Assembly: GCF_000331005.1 (NCBI RefSeq)
Contig: NZ_AEJB01000019.1
Coordinates: forward strand, 1 to 39,928
Length of the DNA: 39,928 nt
Direction of reading: 5' to 3'
From: Streptomyces turgidiscabies Car8
GTDB taxonomy: Bacteria > Actinomycetota > Actinomycetes > Streptomycetales > Streptomycetaceae
The notes beneath the pieces were generated by a model, which worked only from the letters and a program-made list of their open reading frames with translations, was not told where the DNA came from and ran no database searches. Below are positions 15,398 through 22,426 of the stretch, piece after piece. Made by a program: the position numbers and the translations under genes. Numbering within the stretch: the stretch's first letter is position 1; every line of letters begins with the position of its first letter.

Positions 15398-15433
15398 CCC
15401 GTAGGCCACTGCACTGTAAGTGGCCTACGGGGC
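15398..15433. promoter_or_regulatory. 14-bp perfect stem-loop abutting the PBP ribosome-binding site
   Basis: CCCCGTAGGCCACT (15398-15411) and AGTGGCCTACGGGG (15420-15433) are perfect complements around an 8-nt loop. On the minus-strand transcript the 3' arm ends four bases from the Shine-Dalgarno and 13 nt from the ATG of the PBP gene. It also lies 75 nt after the pmt stop. It can act as a pmt terminator, a processing site, or a translation-controlling leader hairpin. No T tract follows. Confidence 0.65.
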
Positions 15434-15480
15434 TGCTGTGGGGGCTGTTTCGGCCTCTTGTCCCAACTCTTGTCCGAAGA

Positions 15481-15516
15481 GTGATCAGAAATGTGATCCA
15501 GCGAGCGATCAGACCC
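15481..15516. repeat. three 12-bp direct repeats across the pmt stop codon
   Basis: Units GTGATCAGAAAT, GTGATCCAGCGA and GCGATCAGACCC lie end to end at 15481-15516. Each carries GATC at the same place. The third contains the pmt stop codon (TCA at 15509-15511 on the plus strand). The similarity is limited to about half of each unit. Confidence 0.35.
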
Positions 15517-17251
15517 AGGTATCCAGCCACATTCGTGAACGCCAGGAGTCGATGGGAATCGCCGTCCCGGTGTACAGCGGCCAGAAGTAGATGAAGTTCC
15601 ACGCGATCAGCAGCACCAGCACACCCGCGCCCGCCGCGCCCGCGACCCGGCGTCGTTCGCTCGAACCCGGTGGGCCGATGATCGCGCCGATCATCATCGC
15701 CAGGGCCAGGCACAGGAACGGCAGGAAGACGATCGCGTAGAAGAAGAAGATCGTGCGCTCCTGGTACATGAACCAGGGGGCGTAGCCCGCCGCGATGCCG
15801 CAGGCGATGGCGCCCGCCCGCCAGTCACGCCGGAACAGCCAGCGGTACAGCACGTACATGACGGCGAAGCAGGCCGCCCACCACAGCAGGGGCGTGCCGA
15901 TGGCCAGGACCTCGCGGGCGCACTGCTGGCCCGCGTCGGTGGGGCAGCCGTCCTTGCCGGGGGCCGGGGACTCGTAGAAGAACGAGACCGGGCGGCCCAG
16001 GACGAGCCAGCTCCACGGGTTCGACTGGTAGTTGTGCGGGGTGTGCAGGCCCACGTGGAACTCGTACACCGCGTGCTCGTAGTGCCAGAGGCTGCGCCAC
16101 CAGTCGGGGAACAGCCACGACCAGCTGCTGCCCTTGCCCTCGGTCGCGGCCCAGTTGCGGTAGTAGCCGCCGGTGCCGTCCGACGGGGAGAGGATCCAGG
16201 CCGTCCAGGAGAGCAGGTAGGTGAGGACGGCGACCGGGACCGTCGCCAGGAAAGCCCAGCCCAGGTCGCGCTTGAAGACCGCCTCGTACGGGTGGCGGGC
16301 GCCGGCGACCTTGCGGGAGCCGACGTCCCACAGCACCGCCATCACGCAGAACGCGACCAGGATGTACAGGCCGTTCCACTTGGTGCCGATGGCCAGGCCC
16401 AGCATCAGGCCGGCGAGCCAGCGCCAGGGGCGTACGCCGAAGCGGGTCGTCTCGGCGATGTGCGCGTCCGGTCGTACCGCGCCGTCCGCGTCCGGTGGCA
16501 GCGCCGCCGCCAGCCGTTCGCGGGCCTTGTCGCGGTCGATGACCAGGCAGCCGAAGGCGGCGAGGACGAAGAACTGGAGGACGCCGTCGAGCAGCGAGGT
16601 GCGGCTCATCACGAAGGCCAGGCCGTCCACCGCCATCAGCGTGCCCGCCAGGCAGCCGAGGAAGGTGGAGCGGAAGAGGCGGCGCCCGAGGCGGCACAGG
16701 ATCAGGACCGACAGCGTGCCCAGCAGCGCGGTCATGAAGCGCCAGCCGAACGGGTTGAACCCGAACATCCATTCGCCGAGTCCGATGACGTACTTACCGA
16801 CCGGCGGATGCACGACATAGGCCGGGTCGGTCGGGACGGGCACGTGCCCGTCGGTCTTCAGGATCAGGTCGTTGACGTCCTTGTCCCAGCCGACCTCGAA
16901 GCCCCGGTGGATGAGACCCCACGCGTCCTTCGCGTAGTACGTCTCGTCGAACATCACCCGCTTCGGACTGCCCAGGTCCCAGAAGCGCAGCAGCCCCGCC
17001 AGCAGCGTCACCAGCAGCGGGCCGCCCCAGCCGGACCAGCGCGTGATCCGGTCGGTGAGGGTGGGGGGCAGCCCGAGGGTCGCCCACAGGCGGGGGCTCG
17101 GCTCCGTGTACGGCGGCACCAGCCGGTCCCGGACATCGCTTCTCGGCTTCGCCGTGTATCCGTAGCGGCGCAGTCGCTGCTGCCACGCCGGCCGCTGCTC
17201 TGGCGAGGGGGCGGTCAGCCGGGTGTCCGTGGAGGGCGCGGTACTGGTCAC
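15509..17251 (-). CDS. pmt: protein O-mannosyltransferase Pmt (GT39 family)
   Basis: A 580-residue polytopic membrane enzyme that moves mannose from polyprenyl phosphate mannose to Ser/Thr of secreted proteins during Sec export. The first extracytoplasmic loop has the catalytic acidic pair in VMFDETYYAKDAW, near residue 100. Other family features are VHPPVGKYVIGLGEWMFG, GWRFMTALLG, and the C-terminal cluster of helices with YQERTIFFFYAIVFLPF. GTG 17251 gives the length usual in Streptomyces (about 590); the frame is open to 17797 but that part shadows rsmI. In S. coelicolor, pmt mutants resist phage phiC31 and are hypersensitive to cell-wall antibiotics. It is divergent from rsmI with 73 bp between. 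Confidence 0.93.
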   Translation of the reverse strand: MTSTAPSTDTRLTAPSPEQRPAWQQRLRRYGYTAKPRSDVRDRLVPPYTEPSPRLWATLGLPPTLTDRITRWSGWGGPLLVTLLAGLLRFWDLGSPKRVMFDETYYAKDAWGLIHRGFEVGWDKDVNDLILKTDGHVPVPTDPAYVVHPPVGKYVIGLGEWMFGFNPFGWRFMTALLGTLSVLILCRLGRRLFRSTFLGCLAGTLMAVDGLAFVMSRTSLLDGVLQFFVLAAFGCLVIDRDKARERLAAALPPDADGAVRPDAHIAETTRFGVRPWRWLAGLMLGLAIGTKWNGLYILVAFCVMAVLWDVGSRKVAGARHPYEAVFKRDLGWAFLATVPVAVLTYLLSWTAWILSPSDGTGGYYRNWAATEGKGSSWSWLFPDWWRSLWHYEHAVYEFHVGLHTPHNYQSNPWSWLVLGRPVSFFYESPAPGKDGCPTDAGQQCAREVLAIGTPLLWWAACFAVMYVLYRWLFRRDWRAGAIACGIAAGYAPWFMYQERTIFFFYAIVFLPFLCLALAMMIGAIIGPPGSSERRRVAGAAGAGVLVLLIAWNFIYFWPLYTGTAIPIDSWRSRMWLDTWV

Positions 17252-17324
17252 CGCGCCATCGTAGGGAACAGCGCTGTGTGCGTCCCGTGGAAGGGGCTCT
17301 TGATGGCCCTGCGAGGATGGAAAC

Positions 17325-18218
17325 GTGACAGGAACACTGGTTTTGGCAGGCACTCCCATCGGCGACGTCACGGACGCGCCGCCCCGGCTCGCGGCGGAAC
17401 TGGAGGGCGCCGACGTCATCGCGGCCGAGGACACCCGTCGGCTGCGCCGGCTCACCCAGGCGCTCGGAGTGCAGCCGAAGGGCCGGGTGGTGTCGTACTT
17501 CGAGGGCAACGAGGCGGCGCGCACCCCCGAACTGGTCGAGGCGCTGCTCGGCGGTTCGCGGGTGCTGCTGGTGACGGACGCGGGCATGCCGTCGGTGTCC
17601 GACCCCGGGTACCGGCTGGTCGCCGCCGCCGTGGAGAAGGACATCCGGGTGACGGCCGTACCCGGCCCGTCCGCCGTACTCACCGCGCTCGCGCTCTCCG
17701 GGCTGCCCGTCGACCGGTTCTGCTTCGAGGGTTTCCTGCCGCGGAAGGCGGGCGAACGCCTGTCGAGGCTGAGGGAGGTCGCCGAGGAACGGCGCACCCT
17801 CGTCTACTTCGAGGCCCCGCACCGCCTCGACGACACCCTCGCCGCCATGGCGGAGGCGTTCGGCGCGGACCGACGGGCCGCCGTCTGCCGGGAGTTGACG
17901 AAGACGTACGAGGAGGTCAGGCGCGGTCCGCTGGCCGAGCTGGCCGAGTGGGCGGCCGAGGGCGTACGGGGTGAGATCACCGTCGTCGTCGAGGGCGCCC
18001 CCGAGAAGGACGGCGGGGAGCTCGGCGCCGAGGAACTGGTGCGGCGGGTACGGGTGCGCGAGGAGGCGGGGGAGCGGCGCAAGGAGGCCATCGCGGCCGT
18101 CGCGGCCGATGTGGGGCTCCCCAAGCGGGAGGTGTTCGACGCGGTCGTGGCGGCGAAGAACGCGCAGGGTGCGGGCGGTACGGGTGGTACGGGGACTGTG
18201 ACGCCCGGCACGTCATAA
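17325..18218 (+). CDS. rsmI: 16S rRNA (cytidine1402-2'-O)-methyltransferase RsmI
   Basis: A 297-residue SAM-dependent methyltransferase of the tetrapyrrole-methylase fold that methylates the ribose of C1402 in the decoding centre of 16S rRNA. Motifs in order: GTLVLAGTPIGDVTDAPPRL, AAEDTRRLRRL, VTDAGMPSVSDPGYRLV (SAM site), VPGPSAVLTALALSGLP, and FEGFLPRKAGERL. The last 50 residues include the usual helical tail (RRKEAIAAVAADVGLPKREVFDAVV), ending in a Gly/Thr-rich stretch. GTG 17325 is chosen because homologues start MTGTLVLAGTPIG. Confidence 0.95.
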   Translation: MTGTLVLAGTPIGDVTDAPPRLAAELEGADVIAAEDTRRLRRLTQALGVQPKGRVVSYFEGNEAARTPELVEALLGGSRVLLVTDAGMPSVSDPGYRLVAAAVEKDIRVTAVPGPSAVLTALALSGLPVDRFCFEGFLPRKAGERLSRLREVAEERRTLVYFEAPHRLDDTLAAMAEAFGADRRAAVCRELTKTYEEVRRGPLAELAEWAAEGVRGEITVVVEGAPEKDGGELGAEELVRRVRVREEAGERRKEAIAAVAADVGLPKREVFDAVVAAKNAQGAGGTGGTGTVTPGTS

Positions 18219-18250
18219 GGGGGCAAAGGCGGGCGCCGAACGGCAAAGGC

Positions 18251-18270
18251 CGGCCCTCGGATCCGGGCCG
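18251..18270 (+). terminator. possible hairpin after rsmI
   Basis: CGGCCC and GGGCCG pair perfectly around an eight-base loop, 33 nt after the rsmI stop, with TT following. It is a weak candidate for an end of the rsmI transcript; the stem is only six pairs. Confidence 0.3.
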
Positions 18271-18395
18271 TTCCCACAAGGAATGCCCAAAACGCCTTCA
18301 ACAGTCGACAGGTCGGATGCCTTCGCGGCGGCAGAGGCGTCCACTGGTTCACAGGGACGCACCCGTCCTGTGTCCAGCGGACCAGAGGAGCTGGC

Positions 18396-18785
18396 ATGAG
18401 CGAGACCACCGGCCACCGCAGCACGGCCACCGCCGTCGTACACGAGTCGTATTCCTTCGCCTGCATGCGCTGCGGGCACGGCTGGGAACAGTCGTACGAG
18501 ATCGAGCACCACACCGACACCGAGGGCGGCCAGATGGTCATGTACGTGGCCGACGGCCGCGTCGTACCGTCCCCGCTGACCCGCCCCACCTGCCAGAACT
18601 GCGACGGCCATGTCGTACGCATCATGCGCGCGGGCCAGGTGTCGTCGGTGCAGAACTCGATGCAGCGGCAGCGCACGGTGCCCAGGGCCGTCCCGGTGGC
18701 CGACGAGGCTTCAGGGACACCGAAGGAAGACCACCACTGGCACCTCTCGGATCTCCTCCACCCGTTCCACCGCAAGGCGAGTTAG
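18396..18785 (+). CDS. small zinc-ribbon-like protein of unknown function
   Basis: A 129-residue cytoplasmic protein that I do not recognise by name. It has two cysteine knuckles, FACMRCGHGWEQ and PTCQNCDGH, about 50 residues apart, a pattern that suggests one zinc ribbon binding a single Zn2+. The C-terminus is basic and His-rich (EDHHWHLSDLLHPFHRKAS). ATG 18396 is well supported by GGAG six bases upstream. It lies between rsmI and tatD. A strong intrinsic terminator follows 83 nt after its stop, so its transcript probably ends there. A role in transcription or RNA handling is possible but not shown. Confidence 0.8.
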   Translation: MSETTGHRSTATAVVHESYSFACMRCGHGWEQSYEIEHHTDTEGGQMVMYVADGRVVPSPLTRPTCQNCDGHVVRIMRAGQVSSVQNSMQRQRTVPRAVPVADEASGTPKEDHHWHLSDLLHPFHRKAS

Positions 18786-18868
18786 GCTCCGCCGGCTGGG
18801 CGGTTCATCTGCTGCGGGCCGGTGGGGGCCGGCCGCGCCCACGCGGCGGAGCCGCAGGATGAAGCAGG

Positions 18869-18895
18869 CCCGCGCCCCTTTGGGGCGCGGGTTTT
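18869..18895 (+). terminator. strong intrinsic terminator between the zinc-ribbon gene and tatD
   Basis: CCCGCGCCCC and GGGGCGCGGG form a perfect 10-bp stem with a TTT loop, followed directly by TTTT. This is the clearest rho-independent terminator in the window. It ends 23 nt before the tatD ATG on the same strand, so tatD must either start its own transcript in that gap or be controlled by read-through. Confidence 0.9.
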
Positions 18896-18905
18896 CCGCC
18901 CTTCG

Positions 18906-18911
18906 TAGGAT
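18906..18911 (+). promoter_or_regulatory. candidate -10 element of tatD
   Basis: TAGGAT lies seven bases before the tatD ATG and just after the terminator. It is a good match to the -10 of the main Streptomyces sigma factor. The start of transcription would fall on the ATG, giving a leaderless message. No convincing -35 is present at 17-18 bp. A weak AGGGG between it and the ATG could instead act as a ribosome-binding site. Confidence 0.4.
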
Positions 18912-18918
18912 CAGGGGC

Positions 18919-19797
18919 ATGTCTGCCAAGTCCCAAGCCGCCGAAGCCCCGCCGCTGCCCGAACCCCTCCGGGTGCCGGTCGCCGACTCGCACACCCACC
19001 TCGACATGCAGTCCGGCACCGTCGCGGAGGGCCTCGCCAAGGCCGCGTCGGTCGGGGTGGCGACGGTCGTCCAGGTCGGCTGCGACATCAAGGGCTCCCG
19101 CTGGGCCGCCGAGACGGCGGCCACGTACGACAGCGTGCACGCGACCGTCGCCCTGCACCCGAACGAGGCCCCCCGCATCGTCCACGGCGACCCCGACGGC
19201 TGGTCCCGGCAGGGCGCGCGAGTGCCCGGCGGCGACATCGCCCTCGACGACGCGCTCGCGGAGATCGACCGGCTGGCCGGACTCCCGCAGGTCAAGGGCG
19301 TCGGCGAGACGGGACTCGACTACTTCCGCACCGGACCCGAGGGCAAGGCGGCTCAGGAACGGTCCTTCCGGGCGCACATCGAGATCGCCAAGCGGCACGG
19401 CAAGGCGCTGGTCATCCACGACAGGGACGCCCACGCCGACGTCCTTCGGGTCCTGAAGGAGGAGGGTGCCCCCGAGCGGACCGTCTTCCACTGCTACTCC
19501 GGCGACGCCGAGATGGCCGAAGTCTGCGCCGGGCACGGCTACTTCATGTCCTTCGCCGGCAACATGACCTTCAAGAACGCCCAGCCGCTGCGCGACGCGC
19601 TCGCCGTGGCCCCGCTGGAGCTGGTCCTCGTCGAGACGGACGCGCCCTTCCTCACCCCGGCGCCGTACCGGGGCCGGCCCAATGCTCCCTACCTCATCCC
19701 GGTCACCCTGCGGGCGATGGCCGAGGTGCGGGGCATCGACGAGGACGGACTGGCGACCGCCATCGCGGCCAACACCGCACGTGCCTTCGATTACTGA
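18919..19797 (+). CDS. tatD: TatD-family metal-dependent hydrolase (DNase)
   Basis: A 292-residue TIM-barrel hydrolase of the TatD family; members are 3'-5' exonucleases acting on single-stranded or damaged DNA. Metal ligands are seen in order: DSHTHLD (H25, H27), GVGETGLDYF (Glu), LVIHDRDAH (His), VFHCYSGD (His) and VETDAPFLTP (Asp). The block YRGRPNAPYLIP is family-typical. ATG 18919 gives MSAKSQAAEAPPLPEPLRVPVADSH, normal for actinomycetes. Despite the name it has no role in Tat export. In many actinobacteria tatD lies upstream of rpfB, rsmA and ispE, as here. Confidence 0.92.
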   Translation: MSAKSQAAEAPPLPEPLRVPVADSHTHLDMQSGTVAEGLAKAASVGVATVVQVGCDIKGSRWAAETAATYDSVHATVALHPNEAPRIVHGDPDGWSRQGARVPGGDIALDDALAEIDRLAGLPQVKGVGETGLDYFRTGPEGKAAQERSFRAHIEIAKRHGKALVIHDRDAHADVLRVLKEEGAPERTVFHCYSGDAEMAEVCAGHGYFMSFAGNMTFKNAQPLRDALAVAPLELVLVETDAPFLTPAPYRGRPNAPYLIPVTLRAMAEVRGIDEDGLATAIAANTARAFDY

Positions 19798-19815
19798 CAA
19801 CACTGACGTGTGTTG
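19798..19815. repeat. inverted repeat after tatD
   Basis: CAACAC and GTGTTG are perfect complements around TGACGT, beginning at the base after the tatD stop. It lies about 22 bp ahead of the -35 of the candidate rpfB promoter. It may be a small terminator hairpin or an operator site. Confidence 0.4.
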
Positions 19816-19836
19816 ACGCTCGGTAGTCGCGTCGCT

Positions 19837-19865
19837 TTGGAGAGTGACGGCCGCTCCGCTAGGTT
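19837..19865 (+). promoter_or_regulatory. candidate promoter of the rpfB-like gene
   Basis: TTGGAG (19837-19842) and TAGGTT (19860-19865) are separated by exactly 17 bp, a good fit to a principal-sigma promoter. The implied start near 19872 leaves a short leader containing GGAG before GTG 19900. Its position inside the upstream open frame supports GTG 19900 as the true start. Confidence 0.55.
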
Positions 19866-19899
19866 CGGTGCCCGTCGCCGGAACCTGGAGCGTGTCGTC

Positions 19900-21267
19900 G
19901 TGAGCAGTTCGCCGCCGTACGAGACGTACAGCCCCGTGGGCGGGCCGCAGCCGCCGTCGCCGTACGGGGGGTACGACCCGCACACCGCCGAGACGGTGGC
20001 GTACGGGGTCCTGCCGTACGCGGACACGTACCGGCCCGCCTACGAGCCCCCGGCGCCCCCGGAGCCGCCGCTGCCGCCGGCCGGGGTGCCCCGGCAGCAG
20101 GCGGCGACCGGGCCGACCCGCGAAGGGCGCTCCCGCGAGGGGCGGGCGGCCAGGCGCCGCAAGGGATCCGAACGGCCCGACGCCATCCGCCGGTTGCTGC
20201 CGCAGGCACTCGTCGTGGCGTTCCTGGCGGGCGGTACGACGGCCTTCGTCGCCAAGGACAAGGCGATCGAACTGAGCGTCGACGGCAAGCCGCGCACCCT
20301 GCACACCTTCGCGGACGACGTGACCGAACTGCTGGCCGACGAGGGGGTGGCGGTGGGCGCCCACGACGTCGTCGCCCCCGCGCCGGGCACCGCACTGGCC
20401 AGCGGCGACGAGGTCCGCGTCCACTACGGGCGACCCGTACGGATCACTCTGGACGGTGAACGGCGTGAGGTGTGGACGACGGCACACACGGTGGAGGAAG
20501 CACTCAGACAGCTCGGGGTGCGCGCGGAGGGCGCGTACCTCTCCCTCGCGCGCTCCCAGAAGATCGGCAGGCAGGGGCTCACGATCGACGTCCGCACCGA
20601 GCGCACGGTGACGATCATGGCGGACGGCCGGGCCCGCACGATCCGTACGAACGCGGCGACGGTCGCCGAGGCGGTGCGGGAGGCCGGGATCACCCTGCGC
20701 GGCGAGGACGCCCTGTCGGTGGCCGCCGCGAGCTTCCCGCGCGACGGCCAGGCGGTGACGGTGCTGCGGGTGACGGGCTCCAAGGAGGTACGCGAGGAGG
20801 AAATCCCCTACGACGTCCGGCGCACCCAGGACGCGTCCCTGTTCAAGGGCACGGAGATCGTCGACCAGGCGGGCAGCCCGGGCCTGCGCCGTGTCACCTT
20901 CGCCCTGCGCGCGGTCAACGGCGTGAAGCAGAAACCACGCCGGGTGCGCACGGAGGTCGTCCGCGAGCCCCGGGCCCAGCTGGTGAGGGTCGGCACGAAA
21001 CCCCTGCCGACCTCGGTGCGGGGGGCGGACCATCTGGACTGGGGTTCCCTGGCGGCCTGCGAGTCCGGGGGGCGCCCGAACGCGGTGGACCCGTCGGGCA
21101 CGTACGGCGGCCTGTACCAGTTCGACACCCGGACCTGGCAGAGCCTCGGCGGCTCCGGCCGCCCCCAGGACGCCACGGGCGAGGAACAGACACTGCGCGC
21201 GAAGAGGCTGTACGTGAAACGGGGGGCGGGGCCCTGGCCGCACTGCGGGGGGCGGTTGCACGGCTAG
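19900..21267 (+). CDS. RpfB-like resuscitation-promoting factor (DUF348-G5-transglycosylase)
   Basis: A 455-residue membrane-anchored muralytic enzyme. The N-terminal 100 residues are cytoplasmic and rich in Pro/Tyr, followed by basic residues and one membrane segment (ALVVAFLAGGTTAFVA, about 105-120). Then come three DUF348 repeats (AIELSVDGKPRTLHTFADDV, VRITLDGERREVWTTAHTV, VTIMADGRARTIRTNAATV) and a G5 domain (IPYDVRRTQDASLFKG ... VREPRAQLVRVGTK). The C-terminal Rpf lysozyme-like domain has the catalytic Glu in LAACESGGRPNAVDPSGTYGGLYQF. Rpf enzymes cleave peptidoglycan in spore germination and growth. GTG 19900 has GGAG nine bases upstream; a GTG at 19810 lies before the likely promoter. 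Confidence 0.92.
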   Translation: MSSSPPYETYSPVGGPQPPSPYGGYDPHTAETVAYGVLPYADTYRPAYEPPAPPEPPLPPAGVPRQQAATGPTREGRSREGRAARRRKGSERPDAIRRLLPQALVVAFLAGGTTAFVAKDKAIELSVDGKPRTLHTFADDVTELLADEGVAVGAHDVVAPAPGTALASGDEVRVHYGRPVRITLDGERREVWTTAHTVEEALRQLGVRAEGAYLSLARSQKIGRQGLTIDVRTERTVTIMADGRARTIRTNAATVAEAVREAGITLRGEDALSVAAASFPRDGQAVTVLRVTGSKEVREEEIPYDVRRTQDASLFKGTEIVDQAGSPGLRRVTFALRAVNGVKQKPRRVRTEVVREPRAQLVRVGTKPLPTSVRGADHLDWGSLAACESGGRPNAVDPSGTYGGLYQFDTRTWQSLGGSGRPQDATGEEQTLRAKRLYVKRGAGPWPHCGGRLHG

Positions 21268-21297
21268 CCTGCGGTCACCTCGAAGAGAGCCCCGGTG

Positions 21298-21555
21298 TCA
21301 CATCGTCGATGTCCGGGACAAGGCAGGAGTGCTGCCGGCCCATGGGTCTCCCACGCTGACCTGAAGAGAGCGGGGAGGCCGCTGGTCGGCCTCGGACGAG
21401 TCGTCGCTCAGCACCCAGATCGCGACCATGGCGATGAAGCCGACGACGAGAAGTGCCGGCAGACCCAGGATGAGGGCGACCACCCACCACCTGGTCCGTC
21501 CCGAGGGGGCCTGGATGTCCTCGTGCCCCACGGGGGAGTCCTGTGTCGCTTTCAT
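21298..21555 (-). CDS. small single-pass membrane protein of unknown function
   Basis: An 85-residue protein with a polar N-terminus (MKATQDSPVGHEDIQAPSG), one strong membrane helix at about residues 25-48 (VVALILGLPALLVVGFIAMVAIWVL), and an acidic-then-polar tail of about 35 residues. ATG 21555 has AAGGA eight bases upstream; ATG 21564 is an in-frame alternative adding three residues. It converges with the rpfB-like gene and is divergent from the isochorismatase gene. No family is recognised. The intact helix and ribosome-binding site support it as real. Confidence 0.6.
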   Translation of the reverse strand: MKATQDSPVGHEDIQAPSGRTRWWVVALILGLPALLVVGFIAMVAIWVLSDDSSEADQRPPRSLQVSVGDPWAGSTPALSRTSTM

Positions 21556-21793
21556 GAGATCCATCCTTTGTCTGCCTGTGCTTGTCGCCGACCCACTCAA
21601 CCAGGAGCTTCGCCTCGTCCAGCGCTCGGTCTCCCTCAACTCGACCGGTATTCAAGCAGGTTGGCGAGACGGCAGGGGGTCGTCCGCCTTTGGCTCCGCC
21701 TGTGCGCGTCAGGGTGTCGGCTGACCGGATCCGTCCGCCCCGGGACCCGATGCGGCCTGTCGCCGCACCCTCCGCACGCCGGAAGCTGGAGGC

Positions 21794-22399
21794 ATGACCC
21801 GAGCACTGATCGTCATCGATGTCCAGGAGTCCTTCCGCGCCCACCCGCTGTGGGAGACCATCTCCGACCCGAAGATCGCCGACAAGGTGAACCGGCTGGT
21901 CCGGTCGGCCCGCCGAGCCGGGGACCTGGTGGTGTGGGTGCTGCACTCCGAGCCGGGGAGCGGTGATGTCTTCGACCCGGCCCTCGGTCAGGTGCGGCTG
22001 CTGGAGGAGCTGGGGCTGCCGGAGGACGGCGAGCCGCTGATCCACAAGACCTCGCACAACGCCTTCACCACCACCAACCTGCAACAACGCCTCACCGAGC
22101 ACGGGGTCGGCGAACTCGCCGTCTGCGGTATCCGCACCGAGCAGTGCGTGGAGACCACCGCCCGCGTGGCGAGCGACCTCGGTTACCAGGTCACCTTCGT
22201 CGTCGACGCGACCGCCACGAACCCGATCCCGCACCGCGACGCCCCCGCCGGCCAGAGCGTCGCGGAACTCCTCGCCGACCCCCGTACCCTGCCCGCCGAC
22301 GAGATCATCCGGCGCACCGAGTACGCCCTCGCGGGCCGTTTCGCCACCATCGCGACGGTCGACGAGGTGGAGGCCGCGGCGGAACGTCCGGCACGATGA
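21794..22399 (+). CDS. isochorismatase-family cysteine hydrolase
   Basis: A 201-residue alpha/beta hydrolase of the isochorismatase-like superfamily, which includes nicotinamidases and other amidases. The catalytic triad is visible: Asp9 in VIDVQESF, the Lys in LIHKTSHNAF near residue 84, and the Cys in CGIRTEQCVETTARVASDLGY near residue 118. The Cys rather than Gly/Ser indicates an amidase-type hydrolase, not a true isochorismatase. It is followed 27 nt later by a GlxA-type regulator, a common pairing in Streptomyces. The substrate is unknown. Confidence 0.88.
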   Translation: MTRALIVIDVQESFRAHPLWETISDPKIADKVNRLVRSARRAGDLVVWVLHSEPGSGDVFDPALGQVRLLEELGLPEDGEPLIHKTSHNAFTTTNLQQRLTEHGVGELAVCGIRTEQCVETTARVASDLGYQVTFVVDATATNPIPHRDAPAGQSVAELLADPRTLPADEIIRRTEYALAGRFATIATVDEVEAAAERPAR

Positions 22400-22426
22400 C
22401 CGGTCTTCCGGCATGATGGCCGAATC

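Noticed and set aside
13801..15594. 597-residue open frame opposite the first PBP gene
   Set aside because: The long frame results from high G+C. Its composition is Arg/Leu/Gly-rich and it lies fully antisense to a gene with intact transpeptidase motifs.
18805..21261. 818-residue open frame on the minus strand opposite tatD and the rpfB-like gene
   Set aside because: Antisense shadow of two well-identified genes; no recognisable domain or ribosome-binding site.
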